In this document: positions 48,142 through 61,010 of the stretch, one piece after another
Position numbering within the stretch: position 1 is the stretch's first letter
Layout: every line of letters begins with the position of its first letter
Assembly (NCBI GenBank): GCA_963573305.1
Contig: OY754336.1
Span: 19,008,699 to 19,072,698 of the forward strand
DNA length: 64,000 bases
Source of the DNA: Pyrrhosoma nymphula
Taxonomy: Eukaryota > Arthropoda > Insecta > Odonata > Coenagrionidae
Direction: 5' to 3'
Program-made: the position numbers and the translations under genes
Notes under the pieces: generated by a model
The model's database searches: none
The model's input: only the letters and a program-made list of their open reading frames with translations
Told to the model about the DNA's origin: nothing

Positions 48142-50701
48142 CGGAGTTGAATGAATGAATGAATGAATAGTTTATTTATGCTCTGGGAAACCCATAAGAG
48201 CAAAAAAGAATAAATACAGAAAACCATTCTGCTCAAAATACAGTAATATAGCATAGCATATCATAACATAGCATTTCAATAATATAACATAGCATAGCAT
48301 AAAACAAGAGCAATTGAAAACAAAGGTTCTAACAAAAATAAAAGTAATCAACACAAAGATTCATACATTTTAAAACATTTTAAAACAACAGTACTACTGT
48401 TTTAAATATTGGTATAGTTTCCTCTTAAATGATTCCGGAGTGGAGGAGCATTTTAATGAGTGGGGTAATGAATTCCAAAACTTGGATCCTGTAATCGGGA
48501 AGGAATTTAGATATTGGTTGGTACGGGCTTGGGGTATATGGAGAAGGTTTTGGTCTGCCCGAGTTCTTCTTACGGAAACAGAAGTTCTAAGGGTGAATAG
48601 GTTAAAGAGGTATTCCGGCATTTGGGTATGAAAGAGGGAGAACAGAAAAGATCCCAGGAAGTAGTTCCTTCGGGAGCCAAGAGGCAGCCACTTCAAGGCA
48701 GCGAAGTAGTCAGAGACATGGTCATCTCTACGAAGATCGAATATAAATCTAATGCAGCTATTGATTAGTCGCTGTATACGTATTTCGAGAGAATTTGATA
48801 AATCGATGTACACTAGTATGCAATAATCTATGATCGGAAAAATCAAGCAGGTTATAAGTAAAATTCTTATATGAACAGGTAGATTTTTCTTTTGGAGCTT
48901 AAGTATATAGAGAATTTTGTTTCCCTTGTTACACAATTCCAATACATGTTGATCCCATTTTAAGTTAGTGGAAAGAGTGATGCCGAGGTATCGAACTGTT
49001 TCTTTTAATTTAACAATGCTCGTGTGAACACGAATAGGCGGAAGACTATCATGATCGATGCTATTCAAAAGTCTTGAATTTCCGAAAATGATTGCTTGAG
49101 TTTTTATGGGGTTTAGCTGTAAGCAGTTGATATTAGCCCAATGGTTGATGGAGGAAATGTCACGATTAATTATTTCAATGAAAAATGGAAGTTCATCAGC
49201 AGAACAGTGAGTATAAATTTGCAGATCATCTGCATAGAGCATATAGTTGGCGTGACTAATGCTATCAGCCAGATCCAGGGTGTACAAAGTAAAGAGGAGA
49301 GGTCCAAGGACGGAACCTTGCGGAACGCCGCATGATACTGGGAGCCAAGGGGATAACTCCTCTCCAGAGCCCTTGACGGCTTGGGTTCTACCCGTCAAGT
49401 AGGAATTAAACCAGTTCAGGGCCGAGCTGGAAAAATTGAGGGATTTTAACTTGCGTAAGAGAACTGCATGGTTAACTCGATCAAATGCCTTGCTGAAATC
49501 GAATAGGACCATAATGGTTACCATTTTTTTATCAAGGGCGAGACGAATATCATTAGTGACTTTAAGCAAGGCAGTCTGTGTGCTGAAACCCTTGCGGAAG
49601 CCAGATTGAAAAGGGTCAAGTTTACCAGAAGATGTAAGAAAGTCAGTGACTTGTGAGTGCACAATCCTCTCCAGTGTTTTAGAGAGGGCGCAGAGAATTG
49701 AAATGGGTCTGAAATCGGATGGGTTTTCAGGCTTTTTAACCTTTCTAATGGGCGTGACAAGTCCTTTTTTCCAGGCAGCTGGAAATTGGGCGTAGGATAA
49801 GGAGTAATTAAAGATTTCAAGGATAAATGGTAGCAGGACCTGAGTGGCTTTGTGAACAAACATAATTGAAATATTATCATGGCCTGGGGAATTAGATTTG
49901 GTCTTATTTAGGTATTTCAGAGCAACATCCGGTGTAATGTGTTGAAAAAAGAAATTATTGGCATCAAATGGAACTTGAAAATCTTCATTTGTAAGTTCCG
50001 CTATCGCAATATCACTGTTCGGTGAAGAGGTAAAAAACTGATTTATTTGGTCAATGTGAATATGACCTGGGAGTGCATTAGAATGCTGGCGTACTAACCC
50101 GAGGTTCCTCAGTTCACGCCATATGGTCTTTTGGTCTCTGAGTTTGGTGAGTTTTGATGTATAATATTGGTGTTTAGCTTCAGTCATGCGGGCTTTGACC
50201 ATATTGCGATATTCCTTAAATGATTGGAAGTCATCAGGCTTTCTAGTGCGAATATATATTCTACGAAGACGATTACGTTCGCTAGTAAGTTTGCGGAATT
50301 CTTCATTAAACCATGGTGCTTGAACGCGTTTTGGATAGCACAACACTAGGGGAGCCAGAGCATTGATACATTTCAATAAGTGAGAATTAAAGCATTCAAC
50401 CTTAAGGTCAATACAGTCGGACTTAAGGATATCGCTCCAATCCAAAGCCGCAAGTTCATTCTGAAAATGACATTCATCAAAGTTTTTAAGTTTACGGAAT
50501 TTGAAAGGCCTAGAGGGTGTAGTATAGAATTTAAAGCGATAGGAAATTTGAATGAGGTCATGGGCTGACAGAAAGGGAACTGGCATTTGAGAGTATGAAA
50601 TCACCTTGTCAGGGTCATCGACAATAAAAAGATCAAGTAACGTATGACAGGTCGCAGTATGATGAGTTGCAGTAAACGGAACTACATGAGGAGTTCGGAG
50701 T
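48142..50701 (-). mobile_element. 5'-truncated CR1/L2/Jockey-type LINE with 6-bp duplication
   Basis: CGGAGT occurs at 48142-48147 and again at 50696-50701, bracketing the element (48148-50695). The 3' end, on the left because the element is on the minus strand, is a (TTCA)n tail of about four units, as seen in several LINE families of the CR1/L2 group. An AT-rich 3' untranslated region of about 240 bp precedes it. The coding frame is uninterrupted from the truncated endonuclease to the stop. The short duplication and truncation fit target-primed reverse transcription that stopped early. Confidence 0.8.
48394..50695 (-). CDS. LINE endonuclease C-terminus plus reverse transcriptase, long intact frame
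   Basis: The frame stays open upstream of the ORF start at 50604 to about 50695, adding the end of an endonuclease domain (LLDLFIVDDPDKVISYSQ, then SAHDLI). The usual SDH catalytic motif there reads SAH. Numbering from 50604, the reverse transcriptase shows SPGHDNIS (239-246), a DFRPISIL block (297-304), LFDFSKAFD (367-375), GVPQGSVLGPLLF (426-438) and the catalytic YADD (457-460). QLNPIKTQAIIFG and VRYLGITLSTNLKW follow. The C-terminal third has the usual IPIIDYC- and LPVHIR-like helices. There are no stops or frameshifts across 736 codons. It encodes the enzyme that copies LINE RNA at a nicked target, but the missing 5' part makes this copy immobile. No start codon or promoter is present in the copy. 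Confidence 0.85.
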
Positions 50702-51080
50702 CTTTGAGAGAAAGAAAGAAGAAACAGGGATGAGGAAGGGAATGAGGAAGATAAAGCGATAGGAGGGTGAGAGAGGCGTCGACGAGGACCTCTATGGGGA
50801 GAGAGAGGGAAACAGCGGCGGGGGGAGGGAAGGGGTCTATGGAATATGAGACGGGGAGCGATTTAGGCGGGTAATATGGGACGGGAAGAAGAAGGGGATG
50901 GGAATTGTGACAGTCGTCTCCTGAATGTGGGGGAAGGGGAGTGGAGAGGAAGACGAACATTTGACTCGTTCCCCCCGCACCTCTGCTTTTTATTACGGCT
51001 TCTTTTTTTTATTAATTCCCGAGAAGGAAGGATTGGGGGGGGGGGGGTGAAGGGGGTCGCGGGTGGGAGGGAGAAGACGA
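50702..51080. repeat. Purine-rich block with a 13-G run
   Basis: G/A-rich plus strand with a run of 13 G at 51035-51047. The interrupted continuation of this purine tract lies to the left of the LINE (47930-48140), so the LINE inserted into a purine-rich block. Confidence 0.55.
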
Positions 51081-52383
51081 CCCGAGGAATGCATTTAGCC
51101 GCGTCTGAATATTGCGCCGCCAGGGAGGAGCCCTGAAGAGCGCAGATGCATTTCGGTGGATTTAATTTCTCCCTTCGGAAAAGCGAGGAACGTCGTGTTT
51201 TGACCTCGGGTAACTAAAAGAAAAGAATCGGGTCTCTCCGAAAAACTTTGGGGAATTTCAGGTCGCAATGGTGCACGGTAGAATGGTTCTAAAAAGAAGC
51301 CCGAGAAACAAAAACTTTGCTATCTTGAATCTTTAAAGTTATTTCAGCAGGACTCATAAAATAAAACTTTCGTCATGCTAAGACCTGGATGATTTTGGTA
51401 TCCATTTGCACTTCATGTCTTACGATAGTCTTTTATATAGTCCAAGCAAAGTTTTTCGAATTATTACGAAGTAAAGTAACACTGAGCAAAGGACTGGGAC
51501 ATCTAAGCAAAGGACTGGGACCAGTGGGAAGGGAGACAGTTATATGACTATGCAGCTTTTACCAGCTATGGTTTATCAATATCAAATCAGCTATCATATC
51601 ATATGGTCTTGTTATACCGTGAAATCAGATGATTAGGTACCATTGCGCTCCATTCCAATTATTCAGTGTGGTGATAAATAATGTTAAAACTAAAAGGATA
51701 TCTCTCAATATCATTTTGCATGGTAAGGATAAGTGAATAAATCATATGAAGTAGAAAAAGAAGGGTTGGTAAATTACCTACGCTTCGAGGCCCCTTTTCA
51801 AACCGTTATTCATACGCAAGCAGTTCACTGAAAAGAGCTAAAACTTGATAAATTTACAATAGTAACAAGTATGATCCATCCAGCATTAAGTGTAATAAGA
51901 AAGAGCACGAGAGAGAGAGAGAAAGTGAGAGGAAGAAATCATAGGTGCCAATTCAGGAATTTTACTGCGTTGCGCTCTACCTTTGCAAACTTTCAGCTTT
52001 TTACCGAACTATAAGGAATATGAATCGTGACTGTTTGCCATCAGGCTGAAATAGCACACAGCAGTAAGTCACACACACTGTAGCAAAAAACGAATGCCTG
52101 ATAGCATTGGCATTGGCATCGCCATCCTCCCAACTCCCACCGCGCCGGAATATTTAATCCGACACCGAACTCCCAAGCGCCTTCACGCGCTCCTGCATTG
52201 GCGATCAGACTGAACACCAGCCACGACTAAGCAATGGCAAATGACGACCTATTTGAGGGCAAAACTAACGAGGAAGAGAGGAATGAATGGAAAATATAAA
52301 TTAATACCTGACGAGGACGCAGAAGAGGAGTCAATGGATGAATCAGGCAGCAGGGGACGGCGCTCGGCTGCGATTTCACTCGG
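51081..52383. other. Unassigned stretch
   Basis: AT rich with a short (GA)n run near 51910. No gene recognised. Confidence 0.5.
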
Positions 52384-52388
52384 CAGCG

Positions 52389-53140
52389 CACAGTGGTCCG
52401 GAACAGGACAAAGTTGGCCAAAAATAGAAATAACTGTTCAATTTTGGTGAAATTTGGTGTTAAGGGGTTTTTTGGGTTCCTAATAATGAATCTGGATTCA
52501 AATATTCAATTTTCTCGAAAACAAAATGGCTGACACTAACAGAATCTGACAACGAGTCTCAAGATACCGAGGAAAGCGATTCTTCCGCTGACGACTGATT
52601 CTCGGCGTTAGCCGGTAAAATTTACAATGGGAAACATTTCATTTAATTTTCCCAATCATTACGTAAGTTTTACGCATGTATGTGATAATAATGATATTTT
52701 ATAATATATCTTTTTTATTTCCTCTGATAGCAATAAAATTAAGCAAAACTGAATGCAAAAGTTTACAAATTGAGTGTCGCCAAACTTTTTTCTAACTCCT
52801 TGTAATACCCGTTATTTGCGCTTACTGCTTGATAATTTCTTCACTTTTAGAATTTGCTACATAGTTAGTAATAGATACCGTGACCGTAATGACACATTAT
52901 TAGAATATAGGTCCATACTCAATGGAAAAACTACTACTTACTGGGAAGAAACATTAATTTCGTGTTTTAAGACTTTCAAGAAAATCTAATTCGTGTCCAC
53001 CATTTTGTTTTCGATTAAATTGAATATTTGACTCCAGATTCATAATAAGAGACCCATGAAACCACTTAACACCGAGTTTAACCAAAATTGAACAATTATA
53101 TCTATTTTTGATCAACTTTTTTCTATCCCGGACCACTGTG
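52389..53140. mobile_element. Non-autonomous Transib-type element (752 bp)
   Basis: It begins with CACAGTGGTCC (52389) and ends with the inverse GGACCACTGTG (53140). The outer 150-160 bases form an imperfect inverted repeat (52389 to about 52545, and about 52985-53140). The outermost bases resemble those of the large Transib element (CACAGTGGTC, then AAAG.TGGCCAAAA in the left arm), so the two belong to related families. The flanking pentamers (CAGCG at 52384-52388 and TGGCG at 53141-53145) agree at only three positions, so the duplication has decayed or the call is not exact. There is no transposase. A short acidic frame near 52539-52598 (ESDNESQDTEESDSSADD, then stop) lies just inside the left arm. 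Confidence 0.75.
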
Positions 53141-53145
53141 TGGCG

Positions 53146-54249
53146 GGGCGGGCGGGAACGCAAGGGGCCAGGGGCCGGCTGGGGCTCTCCGGAAGAAAAT
53201 AAACAATATCTCAACGGTCCGCCAGTGTCCGCAAATGAATTTCGGTGGCCTCGTAAATAACATCACAACTCACTACATTACATTGATAATACCCCTGCTT
53301 CTAGCAGGTTTGTTTTTGTAGCTCTAAAAGAATTAGCGTAATTATTGACAACTGTACTCTCCATAATAATTGTTGCGTAACGCAAAATACTTGAATATAA
53401 TTGACTCAATATTACAAACCCAAGTAATTTAAATGTTCTACTTGCTCCAGTTTGTGCCCTCCTAGCCCTCAGACGATCAAGTTGACGATTTGTTGGCTTC
53501 CTTAGGTCACCTCAAAACAGTCATGGTGCCGAAATATCGATTCATAAAATAGTTATTTTGTTTAACCCTCCTTTTATATAATTATAATACTTCTATATTT
53601 CTTGTTTTATATTAATTTAATCAGCATTTTATTATAAAAATCTAAAGCACTTCTACATAAGTAGATAAGTACTTAATTAAACTCAGTACATACTAAAAAT
53701 ATATGTATAGTTGAAATTTTCGAAAATTACCTGGTGAGCTTTCTGAGAGTGTAAAAGGATAATGCCATGGGTGCGAAATGACTATACAGCCTCGATGGCC
53801 TTTGGAAGCACTCACCTTCCATGGAGGCCTTGGAGGCTATCTAGGGACCCCAGGAAAACATGTCGCGGAGCCCTAAAAGACAGAAAGCTTGATACTGCGA
53901 AAGTTTACTGTAAATATCTCCAAATACGATCGAAAACAAATGTTTGCTATGCTCTAAAGCCGCACACTTGGAATCTCTGCAGACTTAGGAATGGATTCAA
54001 TTTTCTTTCTCATACTTGAAATGATCCTGTGAAGCATGTTTATACAATATTCTGAATAGTTAATAGATAATGAGCGAACGCATTTACCATCATCTTACAA
54101 TAAGTTGGGTATAGCAGGGGTTAGGGATGGCTGCTCGATTTTAACGCCATTTATACGCATGCGTGCATGAACTGATATAATATGAGCGAGGAACGCTTTG
54201 GGACATAAATAAATGAAAGCGTGTGCTGGTGGCAGACAAGGAAGAGACG
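53146..54249. other. Unassigned stretch
   Basis: No gene or repeat recognised. The plus-strand frame 53762-54019 shows no domain. Confidence 0.5.
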
Positions 54250-54830
54250 TCAAGATAATAATCGGGAAAATGGGGTGCGGGTATATGTATAGCGAAGGAT
54301 TTTTTCAGGTGGAGGCGATGGGGGGGGGGGGGGGAGGGTGGGGGGGGGAGGAGGCGAAGTGAAAGGGGGAAATGTGGAAAAATATAAAATAGAAGAGGGA
54401 AAGAGAGGAAAACGGAAGGATTCGGATGCGTTGCTGGATGTGGGAATGCGGGACTAAGTGGATGAATACGGCGGGGAAGAACCGAAGGGAGTAATAATTG
54501 TGTGGACGATGAGTGGGAGGAGGGGAGAGAGGAGGGACGGGGAGAGAAAAGTTGGAAGCGGCAAATAGTGGGAAGACAAAAGATAGACGCGCAGGGGAGG
54601 GAGGGCGATTGGAAGGGGTTTAGAATGGGAAATTAAAAAGGGGCAAAGGGGTGTGAGAGGGGGAGTGAACGGCGAGAGGGTGGGGGGTGGTGGAAAGGGG
54701 GGACGAGAGAATGTAGTAATGTTCGGGGGCGGCAGAGAGGATATATAAAAGAAGGTCGCGATGAAGAATGAAACAGCGAGAGAGGGAGGCGTAGGAGAGT
54801 GGAAGAGAGAGAGAAAGAGGAGAAACGAAT
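54250..54830. repeat. Purine-rich block with a 15-G run
   Basis: G/A-rich plus strand with 15 consecutive G at 54320-54334 and nine more shortly after. The Pro/Ser/Leu-rich minus-strand frame 54454-54843 is an artefact of composition. Confidence 0.6.
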
Positions 54831-55699
54831 ACAATATGCACATGCCAGTGTATTTTCAATTCATGCTCTGAAGACGAGGATATCTATTAACTATATATTA
54901 TTTTACACGTTTGATACATTATACTGCATACTTATAGAGTGTGCTAGAAAGTCATGATAATTTCCTACAAATACCGTAGGCATATCCTTAATCAATGAAT
55001 GCAATTCGCTTATTATTGGAATGTACGAGGAAGAGAGAAAAACAACTATGAACAATTCTAATGACGAATGCTATCATGAGCACTGAAAATGAAAAGTATA
55101 GTTTCCCCATCTCATTTACAGTAGCGCTATAAGAGCGCTGCAAATTAGGCGATAGTAGCAGAAGACGAAAACAGAAATGAAAAAAGGTATAAAATATTTA
55201 AGAATTTATTTAGAAAGTATTAAAACATGTTATTGGAAAGGCTAAAACATGAGAATTTTTATTTATAGATATAAGTGATCAAACCTTTAATAAACACCCT
55301 TTATTGCTAATAAAGCTAATCAGTTCGTCTAGGAACAGTCTAAGGCCAGTGCTGCTATTCTCTGAATATCAGTTGATATATTCATAAAATCAACAAGCCA
55401 TGCCAACCACACAGCTGCTTTGACTAAATTAAAGAGCCTTAAAACAAAGAGAGAGGCATTTATCATTTATGAACAGAATCTATGCTTCAAGTCAGAAATC
55501 GGGTGTAGACCAGAAGGGTATCAACTCAACCCATTGTTTTTCACGGAACAGAAAACGCACCAAAGAATTTTTCTTGATGGTTTTCTCCAAAGCTAACAAG
55601 TAGACAACGCTGAAAACCCTGTGATGGATGATCCCCGCAAAGAAAAATATCTAAAATGTAGCTAGGATGAAATTAAACCAGCCAAATGGGAAAGGGACT
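54831..55699. other. AT-rich unassigned stretch
   Basis: No feature recognised. Confidence 0.5.
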
Positions 55700-56340
55700 C
55701 AGGATGGAACAAAAGATGCAGGGAGAGAGTTGAAAGTAACAGGGGACGGTGATGGGTAATCGGCCACCATCGAATTGAGCGAGTGCAACCGGTAAGGATG
55801 CTAATCAGTCGAAACGAAAAAAAGAAGAAGAACGCTGCGCGGGGGAAAGGACAATGCAGGAAGCGGACGCGGGAGAGTGGACATGGGGAGTGGGGGGGGG
55901 AGACGGACGAGTGAAAAGAGAAACGGATGAAAGGGAGGATGAAAGTGGTGCGGGAGGGGTGGGTGGAGGGGGGGGGTGGAGGGGGGGAGAGAGAGAATGA
56001 GGGGGTGGGAAGCGGGGGGTGGGAAGCACACACGGAGAGGCCAATAATTTACGGCACGCAACCCACCCTCCTTTCGCGAACTGCGGTTCACTTTAATTGG
56101 ACGGGACATTCGTTCGCTTTTTATCAGAGCACCTAAGCGGTTTATTACAACGAGGGGAACGAATAGATGATGACGGTTGCAGGGACGGCGGGGGGAGGCT
56201 TGGGAGGGTGGGTAGGGACGGAGTGGGGTGGGAAGGGTGGGGGGAGAGGTGGAGACCGAGGGAAGTGGCAGGGAGTGACGGAGGATGATTCTCCAAAGAA
56301 GGTGGAGAGTTGCTAAAGGCCACAGAGGCTGGATCACTGC
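55700..56340. repeat. Purine-rich strand-asymmetric block
   Basis: G-rich plus strand (GGGTGGAGGG). The long minus-strand frames 55801-56361 and 55662-56033 are nearly pure Pro/Ser/Leu/His and overlap each other in different frames. Confidence 0.6.
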
Positions 56341-57400
56341 TGGATTATGAGCCAAGCACAACGGATGAAGGTGAAAAGTGGAGGGAAGACTTCGTTGTAC
56401 GCGAAAATAGATTTAAGAAATGCGGTAGCCTTATTTGGCTTGGGTGTACATCGTAGGAAACCGCGATAGGCTTAGGGAAAGGCCCTGTGACAACGAGAAG
56501 ACCCTTGGAGCGTGGATTTCACACACCTGAGAAATCATCGCGTCGTTATCACTGCATCGCGACAAGTTTTGAAGGTGTTCTGCCGCTTATGGAGTGCTTA
56601 CTGCTCCATTAATTAGCCCCAAATCACTTTTGTACATCCTTGCGACGTCCATTTCAACTATGGTGCCGTAATAATTCAACTACTCTTATATTTTCTACAT
56701 CCACATAATGCCTTGTGAGCCGCTGAATGGGCATGTTAAAGGGGTCTTATGACTCTAGCCATGAGAAAGTTAGAGCATGGGGAAATAAAATGGAATAGGG
56801 AAAGTGAGAAAGTATGTTAACGGAATGTCTTAGGTCCTCGGTCTATTTCTTGTGCATGGGAAGAATACATTTTTGTAACTATAAACTCGACTATGTATCT
56901 CTATTATTTTGTCCTTTCTATCAGATCCAGAGTTACAGCACGTGGTTATACTAATTACCTCCGTGCCATCTTGAAACTCACATGATCTGAATTTTAGCTT
57001 CCTGAGTCTTGAGGGGTTTCCAATCTAGTCCTTCCGTCAGCTTTGTTTGGAAAGCTCGGTGAGTAAAGTAAAAGGAATGTGAGGAGAGGAAAACGCGGAA
57101 AAAAGAGAAAGAATTGCGGAGCTCGTATCAGTTTTTAACGAAGAAAGCTATTTTTATTTGCATTTTATTTACTTTTGCGAATAATATCTAGCTGTGGAAG
57201 ATCCCAAATGCCCATATGCATATTCGAGATGTGGCCTAAGCAGAGCGAAGTAGCACCTCTTTTTTCACTTTTCCATCCGAGTATCGCTATAAATATACTA
57301 TCGCTTATATATACTATTCGCTTGAACTTACTGGAGACACAGAGAGGGAGAGTGTGCAAAAAGACAATAAGATATCGATGAGCTAAAAAGACCAAAATAG
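56341..57400. other. Unassigned stretch
   Basis: Mixed AT-rich DNA with nothing recognised. Confidence 0.5.
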
Positions 57401-58480
57401 AGCTGCAGGAGTGGGAGAGAGGCGTTGAGGGCAATAGAAGATGGGGCACGAGGGGATGCAGATGGAATGAAAGTAAAATGAACGGGAGAGGAAGAGTGCG
57501 CAAAAAAGAGAAATAATTACGAGCGAGGTGAAAGGGGAGGGAATGGAATAAGGCCCCGAACGGCGAATGAGAGGGTAAAGGGTGGAATGGAGATGGCTTG
57601 GGCGGAAAGGGCCTTTTAAGAGGGTCAAAGAGAAGAGAGGATGAGAGATCAGAAGGGCACGGGAGACGAGGAGGAATATTTTTCTCGCGTTCGCAGCGAC
57701 CACTTTTGCGTCAGCTTAGCGCTAATCCCGCCGATGAGTTGGAGTTGGCAAATTGGTCCTGCGATTCAGAGGAGGCCGGAGAAAAAAAACAAGGCCACAC
57801 GAAAAAAAATGAGGCGTGCCTTCTCGCGAGTTCCGCCCAAATTTTTTGTCCTCGGAGGAAAAGCGATACCTCTTCGAAAGCCCCCATGGACGAAACAAAA
57901 CCGTGTCCAGCGAGTGTACAAACTTCACTGGAGCACGGAGCTTCGGCGGGAGGGGGTGTTCCAATGGAAGGCGAGCGGAGGGGGTGGGAAGTTCTAGATG
58001 AACAGCAGGAGGAGGACGGGGGGTGGGCAGGCAATAGGAGACGGGTGGGAGGGGAAAGCCCCTTGGGAAGTCGAGAAGGATGCACAGCAGGGGGAAGGGA
58101 AGAGAGGGGAGGGTTAGGGAGAGACGCAAACCCTGTTAGATGTACGATTCGATCTTCCTTCTGGTCCGTGGGAGTCTTAATCTTATCTTGGCCTAAGCAA
58201 CATAACGGGGAGAATAATTGCGTTCTTCCAATTTACATTTTTGCGGATAAAGCAGGAGGGCTACGGGGTTGGAATGGATTGGAGAGTACGGGCTTGGTGG
58301 GAAGGAGGAGGTGCTGCGGGGTGGTGACATACGGGGGGGAGAGGAGGGATAAGGGGAGGGAGGACGGAGGTGGGAGGGAGCAGGAGTGGTTTAGAGGCAT
58401 TATTTCGGGATGGGGGGGTGGCAAGGGAGCGAGGGAGGGAAAGGACGCTTTCTCATTCGCTGCTGGCACTGGGTAGAGAA
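57401..58480. repeat. Purine-rich block containing a 292-codon open frame of doubtful coding value
   Basis: The plus strand is G/A rich. A frame from 57598 to 58476 is open for 292 codons. It is Gly/Glu/Arg-rich, and frames of 118 to 135 codons overlap it in other phases and on the other strand, which is expected when stop-poor composition extends over a kilobase. No domain, signal peptide or splice structure supports it, so I do not call a gene. Confidence 0.5.
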
Positions 58481-61010
58481 GGACATGAAACGGAGAAAGT
58501 GAACGGAATTTCGTTACTCAAAAAATCATCGTCGAAGGAAGGAAATGGATTAAAAATGATAGCCGATAAGAAGGGGATGCCTTCGACGAGAATGGCAGCC
58601 CGTGAATATACGGGACAGTGCCCACATCATACAGAATCCCTACCCACTTGTTTTTTGAGTTTTTTTGGAGCCAAAAACTGAAATTTTAGGCCAAATCAAA
58701 GGGTATTTGAAAATGTAATGCAGGGATTAGAAACATAATTCATTCAGGCATCTGATACTAAAAATCCTTTCTATTTCTAAAATTCTCTTTTATGAGTGCA
58801 TGTACATACCTAATAAAATAATAAACCCTTTCTGGGAATCAAATGCTTCACTTATTATCATAAACGTTGATTAAAAAAAGGGATCACATAGTATATATAT
58901 ATCGCCTATTAACCTTCCAGAGTTCTAAGGAGTATGTTTTTCAAATTTTGTTTGAATTCGTCCAGGGGTTCGAAAGTCTACATCATTCAAATAAACAGAA
59001 TTTCAATTTTATTAATGCATATAGAAGACCGTTTTTACAGTCGGATACTTGCTGGCGTTTCTCGGTAAACTAATACGTGACAATTCTCTCACCCTCACAT
59101 TGCATGCGATTTATCAAGAAAGGGTTTAAAGAGGTCGTTTAGAGGAGAGAGCGAGTCTCGGCTAGATTCGTGACAAATGCTCCGAAACTCACGACTAGAG
59201 GAGCGGAGATAAAAAAAGGAACGAGAGGAACAAATGAAAAACGCGGGGGCGCTCCCTCTTATCTCGGTTTCCCACCGAGACAGCCTTTCGTGATACGTCC
59301 GCTCCGCGAGCGAGCGAGCATTTATATATATATGCATTTATTTATATAAATATTTTTAATGGAAAACCATGTTGACTTTTCCGCTCGATGGAAATTGACC
59401 TTAACGACCGTAGATTTCATTTATTGTGCGGAGAGTCGAGAGTATGGCTGGCGAAAGAGGCAGGAGGGGGGGGGGATATTTCCATAATGCATCTCTCTCT
59501 ATCTGAAATGGGACTCGGTATTTAGATTTTTTTACTCCGTTTTTCTTCGGGAGAGGGCTTTATGGCGACGACGGTGATGTTTGCGGTCGATATCCCACCG
59601 TGCGCGCGGAAGCCCACTTCTAATGGGAACGCTGGCAAAGCGTTCTTTATATTTTTTTAATCCGGGAGAACATTACCATAATCGAAAATATCGAAATGAT
59701 TCCGTTGCAACCGATCCTAGGTGAGAAAGAAGTTGGGACTGAAGCATTTTTTTCTCGAAAATAAATTTTTGTAGCCTTAAAAGATCAACGCTAACATTAT
59801 CTCCCATCGCAAGGGGACGCTAATGAAACCCAAACAGTCATAACAGTAAAAATAAGTTAATCTCTTTTTTATTACTATTGTTATTATGATTAGCCCTCGC
59901 ATCTTATCTTCGATTCCATTATCGTAAATCCTGATTTCTATGTTGGCGGCTGAACATGCAAAAGATTCGATGTTCCTTCGCCATTAATTGGTGATCATAA
60001 AACTGCGGGTGACCCGAATAAGACGACTAATAATGTCCACTTTATGGCTGACGATATAAAACAAGAGATTTGCATTTTGCCGTACTATTTTTTTAATATA
60101 TACACATATATCTTACGCCATTCGTTCATTATAGTGAAGCCGAATGTCTTTTCGCAACTCATTTAACCAGAAAGCAAAGCTTAATGGCCACTGGGCCTCG
60201 TCAGTGGAATCACCGGTGCAGGCAATGTGACCTCTTAGCACTGTCACGTTCCATTTCAGTTCTTCAAATCTGATACAACCATTATATCCAAATTTAAATA
60301 CCCTGAAAAATTATTTCAACGAGCGAAATCATTAGATAAATTTGAAATTATATCTTAAGATATATATGGTCACTGAATACAGATAATTTCAACGCCTAGA
60401 AACAGAGAACGTGGCAAACTGTCCCTTGTTCCCTTACTCCATTCAAGGTACTCCATTCCTTCGTATAAAGAAATAGTATTATTTGAACAGTCCCTTGGTG
60501 AGTTAAGTCAAGAGGAATTCACTAAGTACGTATTGGCTTCCGCTGTACAGCAACTAAAGTTCTCAGGTTAAATATTTGGTAATTGTCACTTCTTTTGTAG
60601 ACAGAAAGCACTGATCACCGAATAATATATTCTTAATTCTAGGCTAAAACTTAATAAAAATAAGGATAACGAATATAACATGATCCCAGTCACAATCCAT
60701 TGCAAAAGATGGATATATATCCCAAGTCTATCCTCCACTCATTTCCATTACTTGGAAAATAGTAGAATAAGCCAAATAATGGAATGAAGTCGTTTCAAGG
60801 GAAATTAAATGGGTAATTTCAAATTGTCCTCCAATACGGAGCAATATATTTTATTTACAATTTTCGCAACAATACTTTCAAATTGAATGCATTATTCATC
60901 ACAGTAAATCGATAATACTTCAAACAATGCCTACAAAAATCTTTCAATACGGCTTGAATGAAATATTTGGCCACAAGAAAATCTGGGCCTAAGTACTAGT
61001 TATACTATTT
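58481..61010. other. AT-rich unassigned stretch
   Basis: Contains short (TA)n runs near 58890 and 59320 and a run of nine G near 59467. 59340-60180 is moderately complex but carries no recognised signal. Confidence 0.45.

Noticed and set aside
48148..48169. (GAAT)n microsatellite as an independent repeat
   Set aside because: It forms the 3' tail of the minus-strand LINE.
48394..50604. Long 736-codon frame read as a host gene
   Set aside because: Its reverse-transcriptase motifs, (TTCA)n tail and flanking 6-bp duplication show that it belongs to a LINE.
55801..56361. 186-codon minus-strand frame rich in Pro, Ser and Leu
   Set aside because: It is the complement of a G/A-rich block, and overlapping frames of the same kind occur in other phases.
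57598..58476. 292-codon plus-strand open frame
   Set aside because: It is Gly/Glu/Arg-rich and lies in a stop-poor purine block with competing frames in every phase. No domain or splice signals support it.
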